A stretch of DNA of 64,000 bases from Isoperla grammatica (GCA_945910005.1 CAMDTW010000343.1:27677-91676), one strand, 5' to 3'. Shown: positions 48,748 through 61,670, numbered from the stretch's first letter. Program-made: numbers and translations. The notes: generated from the sequence alone by a model not told the origin.

Positions 48748-48766
48748 TACCCGGCGACTCCACCAT
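48722..48766 (-). other. Short upstream ORF overlapping the gag-pol start
   Basis: An ATG formed by the last base of the 5' LTR and the TGG of the primer-binding site opens a 14-codon frame ending in TAA. It overlaps the gag-pol start (48747) in another frame. A scanning ribosome would meet it first, so it could lower gag-pol translation. It is tied to the primer-binding site and may be incidental. Confidence 0.4.
48748..48765 (-). promoter_or_regulatory. Primer-binding site (minus-strand priming)
   Basis: TGGTGGAGTCGCCGGGTA directly follows the 5' LTR with no spacer and begins with TGG, the complement of a tRNA CCA end. The complement CCCGGCGACTCCACCA would be the 3' end of the primer tRNA, implying an acceptor 3' strand CGACTCC with discriminator A. 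I could not match this to a familiar tRNA. Confidence 0.85.
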
Positions 48767-48928
48767 GTGAAGTATCGGGTTTTTATTTCAGATTACAATA
48801 TGTTCTTCGCATAGCTCACACACACGTCCGGCTCCAACATCGAGCCCCGTCACTAACCAAACAAAACATTCCATTTCTTTTTAACATTTGAAATCACTTG
48901 TTGCCCCCACCGCCAACGCGATGTGACA
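48766..48928 (-). repeat. 5' LTR (163 bp)
   Basis: Identical by eye to 43081-43243. It should hold the promoter for the genomic RNA. No convincing TATA box is visible; TTAAAAAG in element orientation is the nearest AT-rich candidate. The AATAAA copy lies at 48782-48787. Confidence 0.95.
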
Positions 48929-48932
48929 ATAT
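48929..48932. repeat. Target-site duplication, right copy (ATAT)
   Basis: Matches 43077-43080. The satellite continues as GACGAAATGGACAAATTGTG, in phase with the interrupted monomer. Confidence 0.85.
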
Positions 48933-49311
48933 GACGAAATGGACAAATTGTGCTTATTGGAGCCTGAAACGCTCTAAAACAACGATTTGTCAACTTTGGT
49001 TGAAACCCTTAGGAATCCCGGCCGTATGCAAGATTCCTCTTAAAACTGGAAGTTTGTGGTAGATAGATTGAAATCAGCCAATTTCTATTTTTTATGCATA
49101 TTTTAACCAAAAACGACGAAAAAACTCAATTTATGCATTTTCATTATACCCTTGAAGAATGCAACCTATAATTCTTATTTTTCGACGGAGAGTGTAACTT
49201 CTTTAGAAGTTATCGAAATGTGACGAAATGGACAAATTGTGCTTATTGGAGCCTGAAACGCTCTAAAACAACGATTTGTCAACTTTGGTTGAAACCCTTA
49301 GGAATCCCGGC

Positions 49312-51358
49312 CGTATGCAGGATTCCTCTTAAAACTGGAAGTTTGTGGTAGATAGACTAAAATCAGCCAATTTCTATAATTTAGGCATATTTTAACCAAA
49401 AACGATTAAAAAACTCAATTTATGCATTTTCATAATACTCTTTCAGAATGCACACTAACATTATTATTTTTCAACGGTTGGTGTAACTTCTAAAGTAGTT
49501 ATCGAAATGTGACGAAATGGACAAATTGTCCTTATTGGAGCCTGAAACGCTCTAAAACAACGATTTGTCAACTTTGGTTGAAACCCTTAGGAATCCCGGC
49601 CGTATGCAAGATTCCTCTTAAAACTGGAAGTTTGTGGTAGATAGATTGAAATCAGCCAATTTCTATTTCTTATGCATATTTTAACCAAAAACGACGAAAA
49701 AACTCAATTTATGCATTTTCATTATACCCTTGAAGAATGCAGCCTATAATTCTTATTTTTCAACGGAGGGTGTAACTTCTATAGAAGTTATCGAAATGTG
49801 ACGAAATGGACAAATTGTGCTTATTGGAGCCTACAACGCTCTAAAACAACGATTTGTCAACTTTGGTTGAAACCCTTAGGAATCCCAGCCGTATGCAAGA
49901 TTCCTCTTAAAACTGGAAGTTTGTGGTAGATAGACTGAAATCAGCCAATTTCTATTTTTTATGCATATTTTAACCAAAAACGACGAAAAAACTCAATTTA
50001 TGCATTTTCATTATACTCTTGAAGAATGCAACCTATAATTCTTATTTTTCGACGGAGGGTGTAACTTCTATAGAAGTTATCGAAATGTGACGAAATGGAC
50101 AAATTGTGCTTATTGGAGCCTGAAACGCTCTAAAACAACGATTTGTCAACTTTGGTTGAAACCCTTAGGAATCCCGGCCGTATGCAAGATTCCTCTTAAA
50201 ACTGGAAGTTTGTGGTAGATAGACTAAAAACAGCCAATTTCTATTTTTTATGCATATTTTAACCAAAAACGACGAAAAAACTCAATTTATGCATTTTCAT
50301 TATACTCTTGAAGAATGCAACCTATAATTCTTATTTTTCGATGGAGGGTGTAACTTCTATAGAGGTTATCGAAATGTGACGAAATGGACAAATTGTGCTT
50401 ATTGGAGCCTGAAACGCTCTAAAACAACGATTTGTGCAATTTGGTTGAAACCCTTAGGAATCCCAGCCGTATGCAAGATTCCTCTTAAAACTGGAAGTTT
50501 GTGGTAGATAGACTAAAATTTGCCAATTTCTATATTTTATGCATATTTTAACCAAAAACGACGGAAAAACTCAATTTTTGCATTTTCATTATACTCTTGA
50601 AGAATGCAGCCTATAATTCTTATTTTTCAACGGAGGGTGTAACTTCTATAGAAGTTATCGAAATGTGACGAAATGGACAAATTGTGCTTATTGGAGCCTA
50701 AAACGCTCTAAAACAACGATTTGTCAACTTTGGTTGAAACCCTTAGGAATCCCGGCCGTATGCAAGATTCCTCTTAAAACTGGAAGTTTGTGGTAGATAG
50801 ACTAAAATCAGCCAATTTCTATATTTTATGCATATTTTAACCAAAAACGACCAAAAAACTCAATTTATGCATTTTCATAATACTCTTTCAGAATGCACAC
50901 TAACATTATAATTTTTCAACGGTTGGTGTAACTTCTAAAGTAGTTATCGAAATGTGACGAAATGGAGAAATTGTGCTTATTGGAGCCTGAAACGCTCTAA
51001 AACAACGATTTGTCAACTTTGGTTGAAACCCTTAGGAATCCCAGCCGTATGCAAGATTCCTCTTAAAACTGGAAGTTTGTGGTAGATAGACTGAAATCAG
51101 CCAATTTCTATTTTTTATGCATATTTTAACCAAAAACGACGAAAAAACTCAATTTATGCATTTTAATTATACTCTTGAAGAATGCAGCCTATAATTCTTA
51201 TTTTTCAACGGAGGGTGTAACTTCTATAGAAGTAATCGAAATGTGACGAAATGGACAAATTGTGCTTATTGGAGCCTGAAACGCTCTAAAACAACGATTT
51301 GTCAACTTTGGTTGAAGCACTTAGGAATCCCAGCTGTATGCAAGATTCCTCTTAAAAC
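49312..51358. repeat. Higher-order block, copy 5
   Basis: CGTATGCAGG marker at 49312 to CTCGAAGTTTGTG marker at 51358, 2046 bp apart, with the same internal variant order as the blocks at 29009 and 37102. It sits just right of the retrotransposon, whose insertion point is 1.3 monomers upstream of the marker, the same place as the empty sites in the other copies. Confidence 0.82.
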
Positions 51359-51579
51359 TCGAAGTTTGTGGTAGATAGACTGAAATCAGCCAATTTCTAT
51401 ATTTTATCCATATTTTCACCAAAAACGACCAAAAAACTCAATTTATGCATTTTCATAATACTCTTGAAGAATGCAAAATATAATTCTTATTTTTCAACGG
51501 AGGGTGTAACTTCTATAGAAGTTATCGAAATGTGACGAAATGGACAAATTGTGCTTATTGGAGCCTGAAACGCTCTTAA

Positions 51580-52530
51580 ACAACGATTTGTCAACTTTGG
51601 TTGAAACCCTTAGGAATCCCGGCCGTATGCAAGATTCCTCTTAAAACTGGAAGTTTGTGGTAGATAGACTAAAATCAGCCAATTTCTATGTTTTATGCAT
51701 ATTTTAACCAAAAACGACCAAAAAACTCAATTTATGCATTTTCATAATACTCTTTCAGAATGCACACTAACATTATTATTTTTCAACGGTTGGTGTTACT
51801 TCTAAAGTAGTTATCGAAATGTGACGAAATGGACAAATTGTGCTTATTGGAGCCTGAAACGCTCTAAAACAACGATTTGTCAACTTTGGTTGAAACCCTT
51901 AGGAATCCCGGCCGTATGCAAGATTCCTCTTAAAACTGGAAGTTTGTGGTAGATAGACTGAAATCAGCCAATTTCTATTTTTTATGCATATTTGAACCAA
52001 AAACGACGAAAAAACTCAATTTATGCATTTTCATTATACCCTTGAAGAATGCAACCTATAATTCTTATTTTTCGACGGAGGGTGTAACTTCTACAGAAGT
52101 TATCGAAATGTGACGAAATGGACAAATTGTGCTTATTGGAGCCTGAAACGCTCTAAAACAACGATTTGTGCAATTTTGTTGAAACCCTCAGGAATCCCAG
52201 CCGTATGCAAGATTCCTCTTTAAACTGGAAGTTTGTGGTAGATAGACTAAAATCAGCCAATTTCTATATTTTATGCAAATTTTAACCAAAAACGACGAAA
52301 AAACTCAATTTATGCATTTTCATTATACTCTTGAAGAATGCAGCCTATAATTCTTATTTTTCAACGGAGGGTGTAACTTCTATAGAAGTTATCGAAATGT
52401 GACGAAATGGAAAAATTGTGCTTATTGGAGCCTGAAACGCTCTAAAACAACGATTTGTCAACTTTGGTTGAAACCCTTAGGAATCCCGGCCGTATGCAAG
52501 ATTCCTCTTAAAACTGGAAGTTTGTGGTAG
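51580..52530. repeat. 3.3-monomer segment repeated 3468 bp downstream
   Basis: Shares TTTCTATGTTTTATGC, GGTTGGTGTTACTTC, TTTTGTTGAAACCCTCAGG and CCTCTTTAAACTGG in order with 55048-55998. The shift of 3468 bp is exactly 12 monomers. A few single-base differences (for example CTACAGAAG versus CTATAGAAG) make it older than the 4620-bp duplication. Confidence 0.75.
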
Positions 52531-53404
52531 ATAGACTAAAATCAGCCAATTTCTATAATTTATGCATATTTTAACCAAAAACGATTAAAAAACTCAATTT
52601 ATGCATTTTCATAATACTCTTTCAGAATGCACACTAACATTATTATTTTTCAACGGTTGGTGTAACTTCTAAAGTAGTTATCGAAATGTGACGAAATGGA
52701 CAAATTGTCCTTATTGGAGCCTGAAACGCTCTAAAACAACGATTTGTCAACTTTGGTTGAAACCCTTAGGAATCCCAGCCGTATGCAAGATTCCTCTTAA
52801 AACTGGAAGTTTGTGGTAGATAGACTGAAATCAGCCAATTTCTATATTTTATGCATATTTTAACCAAAACCGACGAAAAAACTCAATTTATGCATTTTCA
52901 TTATACTCTTGAAGAATGCAGCCTATAATTCTTATTTTTCAACGGAGGGTTTTACTTCTATAGAAGTTATCGAAATGTGACGAAATGGACAAATTGTGCT
53001 TATTGGAGCCTGAAACGCTCTAAAACAACGATTTGTCAACTTTGTTTGAAACCCTTAGGAATCCCGGCCGTATGCAAGATTCCTCTTAAAACTGGAAGTT
53101 TGTGGTAGATAGACTGAAATCAGCCAATTTCTATTTTTTATGCATATTTTAACCAAAAACGACGAAAAAACTCAATTTATGCATTTTCATTATACTCTTG
53201 AAGAATGCAACCTATAATTCTTATTTTTCGACGGAGGGTGTAACTTCTATAGAAGTTATCGAAATGTGACGAAATGGACAAATTGTGCTTATTGGAGCCT
53301 GAAACGCTCTAAAACAACGATTTGTCAACTTTTGTTGAAACCCTTAGGAATCCCGGCCGTATGCAAGATTCCTCTTAAAACTGGAAGTTTGTGGTAGATA
53401 GACT

Positions 53405-56400
53405 CAAATCAGCCAATTTCTATATTTTATGCATATTTTAACCAAAAACGACCAAAAAACTCAATTTATGCATTTTCATAATACTCTTTCAGAATGCACA
53501 CTAACATTATTATTTTTCAACGGTTGGTGTAACTTCTAAAGTAGTTATCGAAATGTGACGAAATGGACAAATTTTGCTTATTGGAGCCTGAAACGCTCTA
53601 AAACAACGATTTGTCAACTTTGGTTGAAACCCTTAGGAATCCCAGCCGTATGCAAGATTCCTCTTAAAACTGGAAGTTTGTGGTAGATAGACTGAAATCA
53701 GCCAATTTCTATATTTTATGCATATTTTAACCAAAAACGACGAAAAAACTCAATTTATGCATTTTCATTATACTCTTGAAGAATGCAGCCTATAATTCTT
53801 ATTTTTCAACGGAGGGTGTAACTTCTATAGAAGTTATCGAAATGTGACGAAATGGACAAATTGTGCTTATTGGAGCCTAAAACGCTCTAAAACAACGATT
53901 TGTCAACTTTGGTTGAAACCCTTAGGAATCCCGGCCGTATGCAAGATTCCTCTTAAAACTGGAAGTTTGTGGTAGATAGACTAAAATCAGCCAATTTCTA
54001 TATTTTATGCATATTTTAACCAAAAACGACCAAAAAACTCAATTTATGCATTTTCATAATACTCTTTCAGAATGCACACTAACATTATTATTTTTCAACG
54101 GTTGGTGTAACTTCTAAAGTAGTTATCGAAATTTGACGAAATGGAGAAATTGTGCTTATTGGAGCCTGAAACGCTCTAAAACAACGATTTGTCAACTTTG
54201 GTTGAAACCCTTAGGAATCCCAGCCGTATGCAAGATTCCTCTTAAAACTGGAAGTTTGTGGTAGATAGACTGAAATCAGCCAATTTCTATATTTTATGCA
54301 TATTTTAACCAAAAACGACGAAAAAACTCAATTTATGCATTTTCATTATACTCTTAAAGAATGCAGCCTATAATTCTTATTTTTCAACGGAGGGTTTTAC
54401 TTCTATAGAAGTTATCGAAATGTGACGAAATGGACAAATTGTGCTTTTTGGAGCCTGAAACGCTCTAAAACAACGATTTGTCAATTTTGGTTGAAACCCT
54501 TAGGAATCCCGGCCGTATGCAAGATTCCTCTTAAAACTGGAAGTTTGTGGTAGATAGACTGAAATCAGCCAATTTCTATTTTTTATGCATATTTTAACCA
54601 AAAACGACGAAAAAACTCAATTTATGCATTTTCATTATACTCTTGAAGAATGCAACCTATAATTCTTATTTTTCGACGGAGGGTGTAACTTCTATAGAAG
54701 TTATCGAAATGTGACGAAATGGACAAATTGTGCTTATTGGAGCCTGAAACGCTCTAAAACAACGATTTGTCAACTTTGGTTGAAACCCTTAGGAATCCCG
54801 GCCGTATGCAAGATTCCTCTTAAAACTGGAAGTTTGTGGTAGATAGACTGAAATCAGCCAATTTCTATTTTTTATGCATATTTTAACCAAAAACGACGAA
54901 AAAACTCAATTTATGCATTTTCATTATACTCTTGAAGAATGCAACCTATAATTCTTATTTTTCGACGGAGGGTGTAACTTCTATAGAAGTTATCGAAATG
55001 TGACGAAATGGACAAATTGTGCTTATTGGAGCCTGAAACGCTCTAAAACAACGATTTGTCAACTTTGGTTGAAACCCTTAGGAATCCCGGCCGTATGCAA
55101 GATTCCTCTTAAAACTGGAAGTTTGTGGTAGATAGACTAAAATCAGCCAATTTCTATGTTTTATGCATATTTTAACCAAAAACGACCAAAAAACTCAATT
55201 TATGCATTTTCATAATACTCTTTCAGAATGCACACTAACATTATTATTTTTCAACGGTTGGTGTTACTTCTAAAGTAGTTATCGAAATGTGACGAAATGG
55301 ACAAATTGTGCTTATTGGAGCCTGAAACGCTCTAAAACAACGATTTGTCAACTTTGGTTGAAACCCTTAGGAATCCCGGCCGTATGCAAGATTCCTCTTA
55401 AAACTGGAAGTTTGTGGTAGATAGACTGAAATCAGCCAATTTCTATTTTTTATGCATATTTTAACCAAAAACGACGAAAAAACTCAATTTATGCATTTTC
55501 ATTATACCCTTGAAGAATGCAACCTATAATTCTTATTTTTCGACGGAGGGTGTAACTTCTATAGAAGTTATCGAAATGTGACGAAATGGACAAATTGTGC
55601 TTATTGGAGCCTGAAACGCTCTAAAACAACGATTTGTGCAATTTTGTTGAAACCCTCAGGAATCCCAGCCGTATGCAAGATTCCTCTTTAAACTGGAAGT
55701 TTGTGGTAGATAGACTAAAATCAGCCAATTTCTATATTTTATGCAAATTTTAACCAAAAACGACGAAAAAACTCAATTTATGCATTTTCATTATACTCTT
55801 GAAGAATGCAGCCTATAATTCTTATTTTTCAACGGAGGGTGTAACTTCTATAGAAGTTATCGAAATGTGACGAAATGGAAAAATTGTGCTTATTGGAGCC
55901 TGAAACGCTCTAAAACAACGATTTGTCAACTTTGGTTGAAACCCTTAGGAATCCCGGCCGTATGCAAGATTCCTCTTAAAACTGGAAGTTTGTGGTAGAT
56001 AGACTGAAATCAGCCAATTTCTATTTTTTATGCATATTTTAACCAAAAACGACGAAAAAACTCAATTTATGCATTTTCATTATACTCTTGAAGAATGCAA
56101 CCTATAATTCTTATTTTTCGACGGAGGGTGTAACTTCTATAGAAGTTATCGAAATGTGACGAAATGGACAAATTGTGCTTATTGGAGCCTGAAACGCTCT
56201 AAAACAACGATTTGTCAACTTTGGTTGAAACCATTAGGAATCCCGGCCGTATGCAAGATTCCTCTTAAAACTGGAAGTTTGTGGTAGATAGACTAAAATC
56301 AGCCAATTTCTATTTTTTATGCATATTTTAACCAAAAACGACGAAAAAACTCAATTTATGCATTTTCATTATACTCTTGAAGAATGCAACCTATAATTCT

Positions 56401-57050
56401 TATTTTTCGACGGAGGGTGTAACTTCTATAGAGGTTATCGAAATGTGACGAAATGGACAAATTGTGCTTATTGGAGCCTGAAACGCTCTAAAACAACGAT
56501 TTGTGCAATTTGGTTGAAACCCTTAGGAATCCCAGCCGTATGCAAGATTCCTCTTAACTGGATGTTTGTGGTAGATGGACTAAAATTAGCCAATTTCTAT
56601 ATTTTATGCATATTTTAACCAAAAACGACGAAAAAACTCAATTTATGCATTTTCATTATACTCTTGAAGAATGCAGCCTATAATTCTTATTTTTCAACGG
56701 AGGGTGTAACTTCTATAGAAGTTATCGAAATGTGACGAAATGGACAAATTGTGCTTATTGGAGCCTAAAACGCTCTAAAACAACGATTTGTCAACTTTGG
56801 TTGAAACCCTTAGGAATTCCGGCCGTATGCAAGATTCCTCTTAAAACTGGAAGTTTGTGGTAGATAGACTAAAATCAGCCAATTTCTATATTTTATGCAA
56901 ATTTTAACCAAAAACGACGAAAAAACTCAATTTATGCATTTTCATTATACTCTTGAAGAATGCAGCCTATAATTCTTATTTTTCAACGGAGGGTGTAACT
57001 TCTATAGAAGTTATCGAAATGTGACGAAATGGACAAATTGTGCTTATTGG
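53405..57050. repeat. Recent large duplication, copy 1 (period 4620 bp)
   Basis: About 12.6 monomers that match 58025-61670 at a shift of 4620 bp (16 monomers) with very few differences seen: CCATTAGG versus CCCTTAGG near 56232, and a 1-bp deletion near 61530. Shared rare variants include GTGCTTTTTGGAGCC, TTGTCAATTTTGG and CCTCTTAACTGGATG. Confidence 0.85.
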
Positions 57051-57450
57051 AGCCTAAAACGCTCTAAAACAACGATTTGTCAACTTTGGTTGAAACCCTT
57101 AGGAATCCCGGCCGTATGCAAGATTCCTCTTAAAACTGGAAGTTTGTGGTAGATAGACTAAAATCAGCCAATTTCTATATTTTATGCATATTTTAACCAA
57201 AAACGACCAAAAAACTCAATTTATGCATTTTCATAATACTCTTTCAGAATGCACACTAACATTATTATTTTTCAACGGTTGGTGTAACTTCTAAAGTAGT
57301 TATCGAAATTTGACGAAATGGAGAAATTGTGCTTATTGGAGCCTGAAACGCTCTAAAACAACGATTTGTGCAATTTGGTTGAAACCCTTAGGAATCCCAG
57401 CCGTATGCAAGATTCCTCTTAACTGGATGTTTGTGGTAGATGGACTAAAA
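56551..57450. repeat. Local three-monomer duplication with the CTCTTAACTGGATG variant
   Basis: The rare variant CTCTTAACTGGATG with TAGATGGACTAAAATT occurs at 56551 and again at 57416, 865 bp (three monomers) apart, then at 61171 in the second copy of the large duplication. The unit at 57300-57430 begins like the B unit at 54098 and ends like the unit at 56551, so it is chimeric. Confidence 0.75.
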
Positions 57451-58024
57451 TTAGCCAATTTCTATATTTTATGCATATTTTAACCAAAAACGACGAAAAA
57501 ACTCAATTTATGCATTTTCATTATACTCTTGAAGAATGCAGCCTATAATTCTTATTTTTCAACGGAGGGTGTAACTTCTATAGAAGTTATCGAAATGTGA
57601 CGAAATGGACAAATTGTGCTTATTGGAGCCTAAAACGCTCTAAAACAACGATTTGTCAACTTTGGTTGAAACCCTTAGGAATTCCGGCCGTATGCAAGAT
57701 TCCTCTTAAAACTGGAAGTTTGTGGTAGATAGACTGAAATCAGCCAATTTCTATATTTTATGCATATTTTAACCAAAAACGACGAAAAAACTCAATTTAT
57801 GCATTTTCATTATACTCTTGAAGAATGCAGCCTATAATTCTTATTTTTCAACGGAGGGTGTAACTTCTATAGAAGTTATCGAAATGTGACGAAATGGACA
57901 AATTGTGCTTATTGGAGCCTAAAACGCTCTAAAACAACGATTTGTCAACTTTGGTTGAAACCCTTAGGAATCCCGGCCGTATGCAAGATTCCTCTTAAAA
58001 CTGGAAGTTTGTGGTAGATAGACT

Positions 58025-61000
58025 AAAATCAGCCAATTTCTATATTTTATGCATATTTTAACCAAAAACGACCAAAAAACTCAATTTATGCATTTTCATA
58101 ATACTCTTTCAGAATGCACACTAACATTATTATTTTTCAACGGTTGGTGTAACTTCTAAAGTAGTTATCGAAATGTGACGAAATGGACAAATTTTGCTTA
58201 TTGGAGCCTGAAACGCTCTAAAACAACGATTTGTCAACTTTGGTTGAAACCCTTAGGAATCCCAGCCGTATGCAAGATTCCTCTTAAAACTGGAAGTTTG
58301 TGGTAGATAGACTGAAATCAGCCAATTTCTATATTTTATGCATATTTTAACCAAAAACGACGAAAAAACTCAATTTATGCATTTTCATTATACTCTTGAA
58401 GAATGCAGCCTATAATTCTTATTTTTCAACGGAGGGTGTAACTTCTATAGAAGTTATCGAAATGTGACGAAATGGACAAATTGTGCTTATTGGAGCCTAA
58501 AACGCTCTAAAACAACGATTTGTCAACTTTGGTTGAAACCCTTAGGAATCCCGGCCGTATGCAAGATTCCTCTTAAAACTGGAAGTTTGTGGTAGATAGA
58601 CTAAAATCAGCCAATTTCTATATTTTATGCATATTTTAACCAAAAACGACCAAAAAACTCAATTTATGCATTTTCATAATACTCTTTCAGAATGCACACT
58701 AACATTATTATTTTTCAACGGTTGGTGTAACTTCTAAAGTAGTTATCGAAATTTGACGAAATGGAGAAATTGTGCTTATTGGAGCCTGAAACGCTCTAAA
58801 ACAACGATTTGTCAACTTTGGTTGAAACCCTTAGGAATCCCAGCCGTATGCAAGATTCCTCTTAAAACTGGAAGTTTGTGGTAGATAGACTGAAATCAGC
58901 CAATTTCTATATTTTATGCATATTTTAACCAAAAACGACGAAAAAACTCAATTTATGCATTTTCATTATACTCTTAAAGAATGCAGCCTATAATTCTTAT
59001 TTTTCAACGGAGGGTTTTACTTCTATAGAAGTTATCGAAATGTGACGAAATGGACAAATTGTGCTTTTTGGAGCCTGAAACGCTCTAAAACAACGATTTG
59101 TCAATTTTGGTTGAAACCCTTAGGAATCCCGGCCGTATGCAAGATTCCTCTTAAAACTGGAAGTTTGTGGTAGATAGACTGAAATCAGCCAATTTCTATT
59201 TTTTATGCATATTTTAACCAAAAACGACGAAAAAACTCAATTTATGCATTTTCATTATACTCTTGAAGAATGCAACCTATAATTCTTATTTTTCGACGGA
59301 GGGTGTAACTTCTATAGAAGTTATCGAAATGTGACGAAATGGACAAATTGTGCTTATTGGAGCCTGAAACGCTCTAAAACAACGATTTGTCAACTTTGGT
59401 TGAAACCCTTAGGAATCCCGGCCGTATGCAAGATTCCTCTTAAAACTGGAAGTTTGTGGTAGATAGACTGAAATCAGCCAATTTCTATTTTTTATGCATA
59501 TTTTAACCAAAAACGACGAAAAAACTCAATTTATGCATTTTCATTATACTCTTGAAGAATGCAACCTATAATTCTTATTTTTCGACGGAGGGTGTAACTT
59601 CTATAGAAGTTATCGAAATGTGACGAAATGGACAAATTGTGCTTATTGGAGCCTGAAACGCTCTAAAACAACGATTTGTCAACTTTGGTTGAAACCCTTA
59701 GGAATCCCGGCCGTATGCAAGATTCCTCTTAAAACTGGAAGTTTGTGGTAGATAGACTAAAATCAGCCAATTTCTATGTTTTATGCATATTTTAACCAAA
59801 AACGACCAAAAAACTCAATTTATGCATTTTCATAATACTCTTTCAGAATGCACACTAACATTATTATTTTTCAACGGTTGGTGTTACTTCTAAAGTAGTT
59901 ATCGAAATGTGACGAAATGGACAAATTGTGCTTATTGGAGCCTGAAACGCTCTAAAACAACGATTTGTCAACTTTGGTTGAAACCCTTAGGAATCCCGGC
60001 CGTATGCAAGATTCCTCTTAAAACTGGAAGTTTGTGGTAGATAGACTGAAATCAGCCAATTTCTATTTTTTATGCATATTTTAACCAAAAACGACGAAAA
60101 AACTCAATTTATGCATTTTCATTATACCCTTGAAGAATGCAACCTATAATTCTTATTTTTCGACGGAGGGTGTAACTTCTATAGAAGTTATCGAAATGTG
60201 ACGAAATGGACAAATTGTGCTTATTGGAGCCTGAAACGCTCTAAAACAACGATTTGTGCAATTTTGTTGAAACCCTCAGGAATCCCAGCCGTATGCAAGA
60301 TTCCTCTTTAAACTGGAAGTTTGTGGTAGATAGACTAAAATCAGCCAATTTCTATATTTTATGCAAATTTTAACCAAAAACGACGAAAAAACTCAATTTA
60401 TGCATTTTCATTATACTCTTGAAGAATGCAGCCTATAATTCTTATTTTTCAACGGAGGGTGTAACTTCTATAGAAGTTATCGAAATGTGACGAAATGGAA
60501 AAATTGTGCTTATTGGAGCCTGAAACGCTCTAAAACAACGATTTGTCAACTTTGGTTGAAACCCTTAGGAATCCCGGCCGTATGCAAGATTCCTCTTAAA
60601 ACTGGAAGTTTGTGGTAGATAGACTGAAATCAGCCAATTTCTATTTTTTATGCATATTTTAACCAAAAACGACGAAAAAACTCAATTTATGCATTTTCAT
60701 TATACTCTTGAAGAATGCAACCTATAATTCTTATTTTTCGACGGAGGGTGTAACTTCTATAGAAGTTATCGAAATGTGACGAAATGGACAAATTGTGCTT
60801 ATTGGAGCCTGAAACGCTCTAAAACAACGATTTGTCAACTTTGGTTGAAACCCTTAGGAATCCCGGCCGTATGCAAGATTCCTCTTAAAACTGGAAGTTT
60901 GTGGTAGATAGACTAAAATCAGCCAATTTCTATTTTTTATGCATATTTTAACCAAAAACGACGAAAAAACTCAATTTATGCATTTTCATTATACTCTTGA

Positions 61001-61670
61001 AGAATGCAACCTATAATTCTTATTTTTCGACGGAGGGTGTAACTTCTATAGAGGTTATCGAAATGTGACGAAATGGACAAATTGTGCTTATTGGAGCCTG
61101 AAACGCTCTAAAACAACGATTTGTGCAATTTGGTTGAAACCCTTAGGAATCCCAGCCGTATGCAAGATTCCTCTTAACTGGATGTTTGTGGTAGATGGAC
61201 TAAAATTAGCCAATTTCTATATTTTATGCATATTTTAACCAAAAACGACGAAAAAACTCAATTTATGCATTTTCATTATACTCTTGAAGAATGCAGCCTA
61301 TAATTCTTATTTTTCAACGGAGGGTGTAACTTCTATAGAAGTTATCGAAATGTGACGAAATGGACAAATTGTGCTTATTGGAGCCTAAAACGCTCTAAAA
61401 CAACGATTTGTCAACTTTGGTTGAAACCCTTAGGAATTCCGGCCGTATGCAAGATTCCTCTTAAAACTGGAAGTTTGTGGTAGATAGACTAAAATCAGCC
61501 AATTTCTATATTTTATGCAAATTTTAACCAAAACGACGAAAAAACTCAATTTATGCATTTTCATTATACTCTTGAAGAATGCAGCCTATAATTCTTATTT
61601 TTCAACGGAGGGTGTAACTTCTATAGAAGTTATCGAAATGTGACGAAATGGACAAATTGTGCTTATTGGA
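58025..61670. repeat. Recent large duplication, copy 2 (period 4620 bp)
   Basis: Near-identical counterpart of 53405-57050. After about 61670 the match ends: TTTATGCATATTTTAACC continues into AACGATTAAAAAACTC here but AACGACCAAAAAACTC in copy 1. It is the youngest large exchange visible in the window. Confidence 0.85.

Larger units (their letters stand above)
43081..48928 (-). mobile_element. Complete Ty3/Gypsy-type LTR retrotransposon (5848 bp)
   Basis: Minus-strand element nested in the satellite. In its own direction: 5' LTR 48928-48766, primer-binding site 48765-48748, a single gag-pol frame 48747-43711, a 467-bp 3' non-coding region, a polypurine tract and the 3' LTR 43243-43081. Domain order protease, reverse transcriptase, RNase H, integrase is that of Ty3/Gypsy (Metaviridae) rather than Ty1/Copia. 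There is no env-like frame and no chromodomain. LTRs are identical by eye over 163 bp, a target duplication flanks the element and the frame is intact, so insertion was recent and the copy may be autonomous. Base composition is clearly less AT-rich than the satellite. I do not recognise the specific family; a phylogeny of the reverse transcriptase would place it. Confidence 0.97.

Noticed and set aside
43081..48928. Endogenous retrovirus with env
   Set aside because: Only 467 bp lie between the gag-pol stop and the 3' LTR, and no signal peptide or transmembrane segment is present, so there is no room for env.
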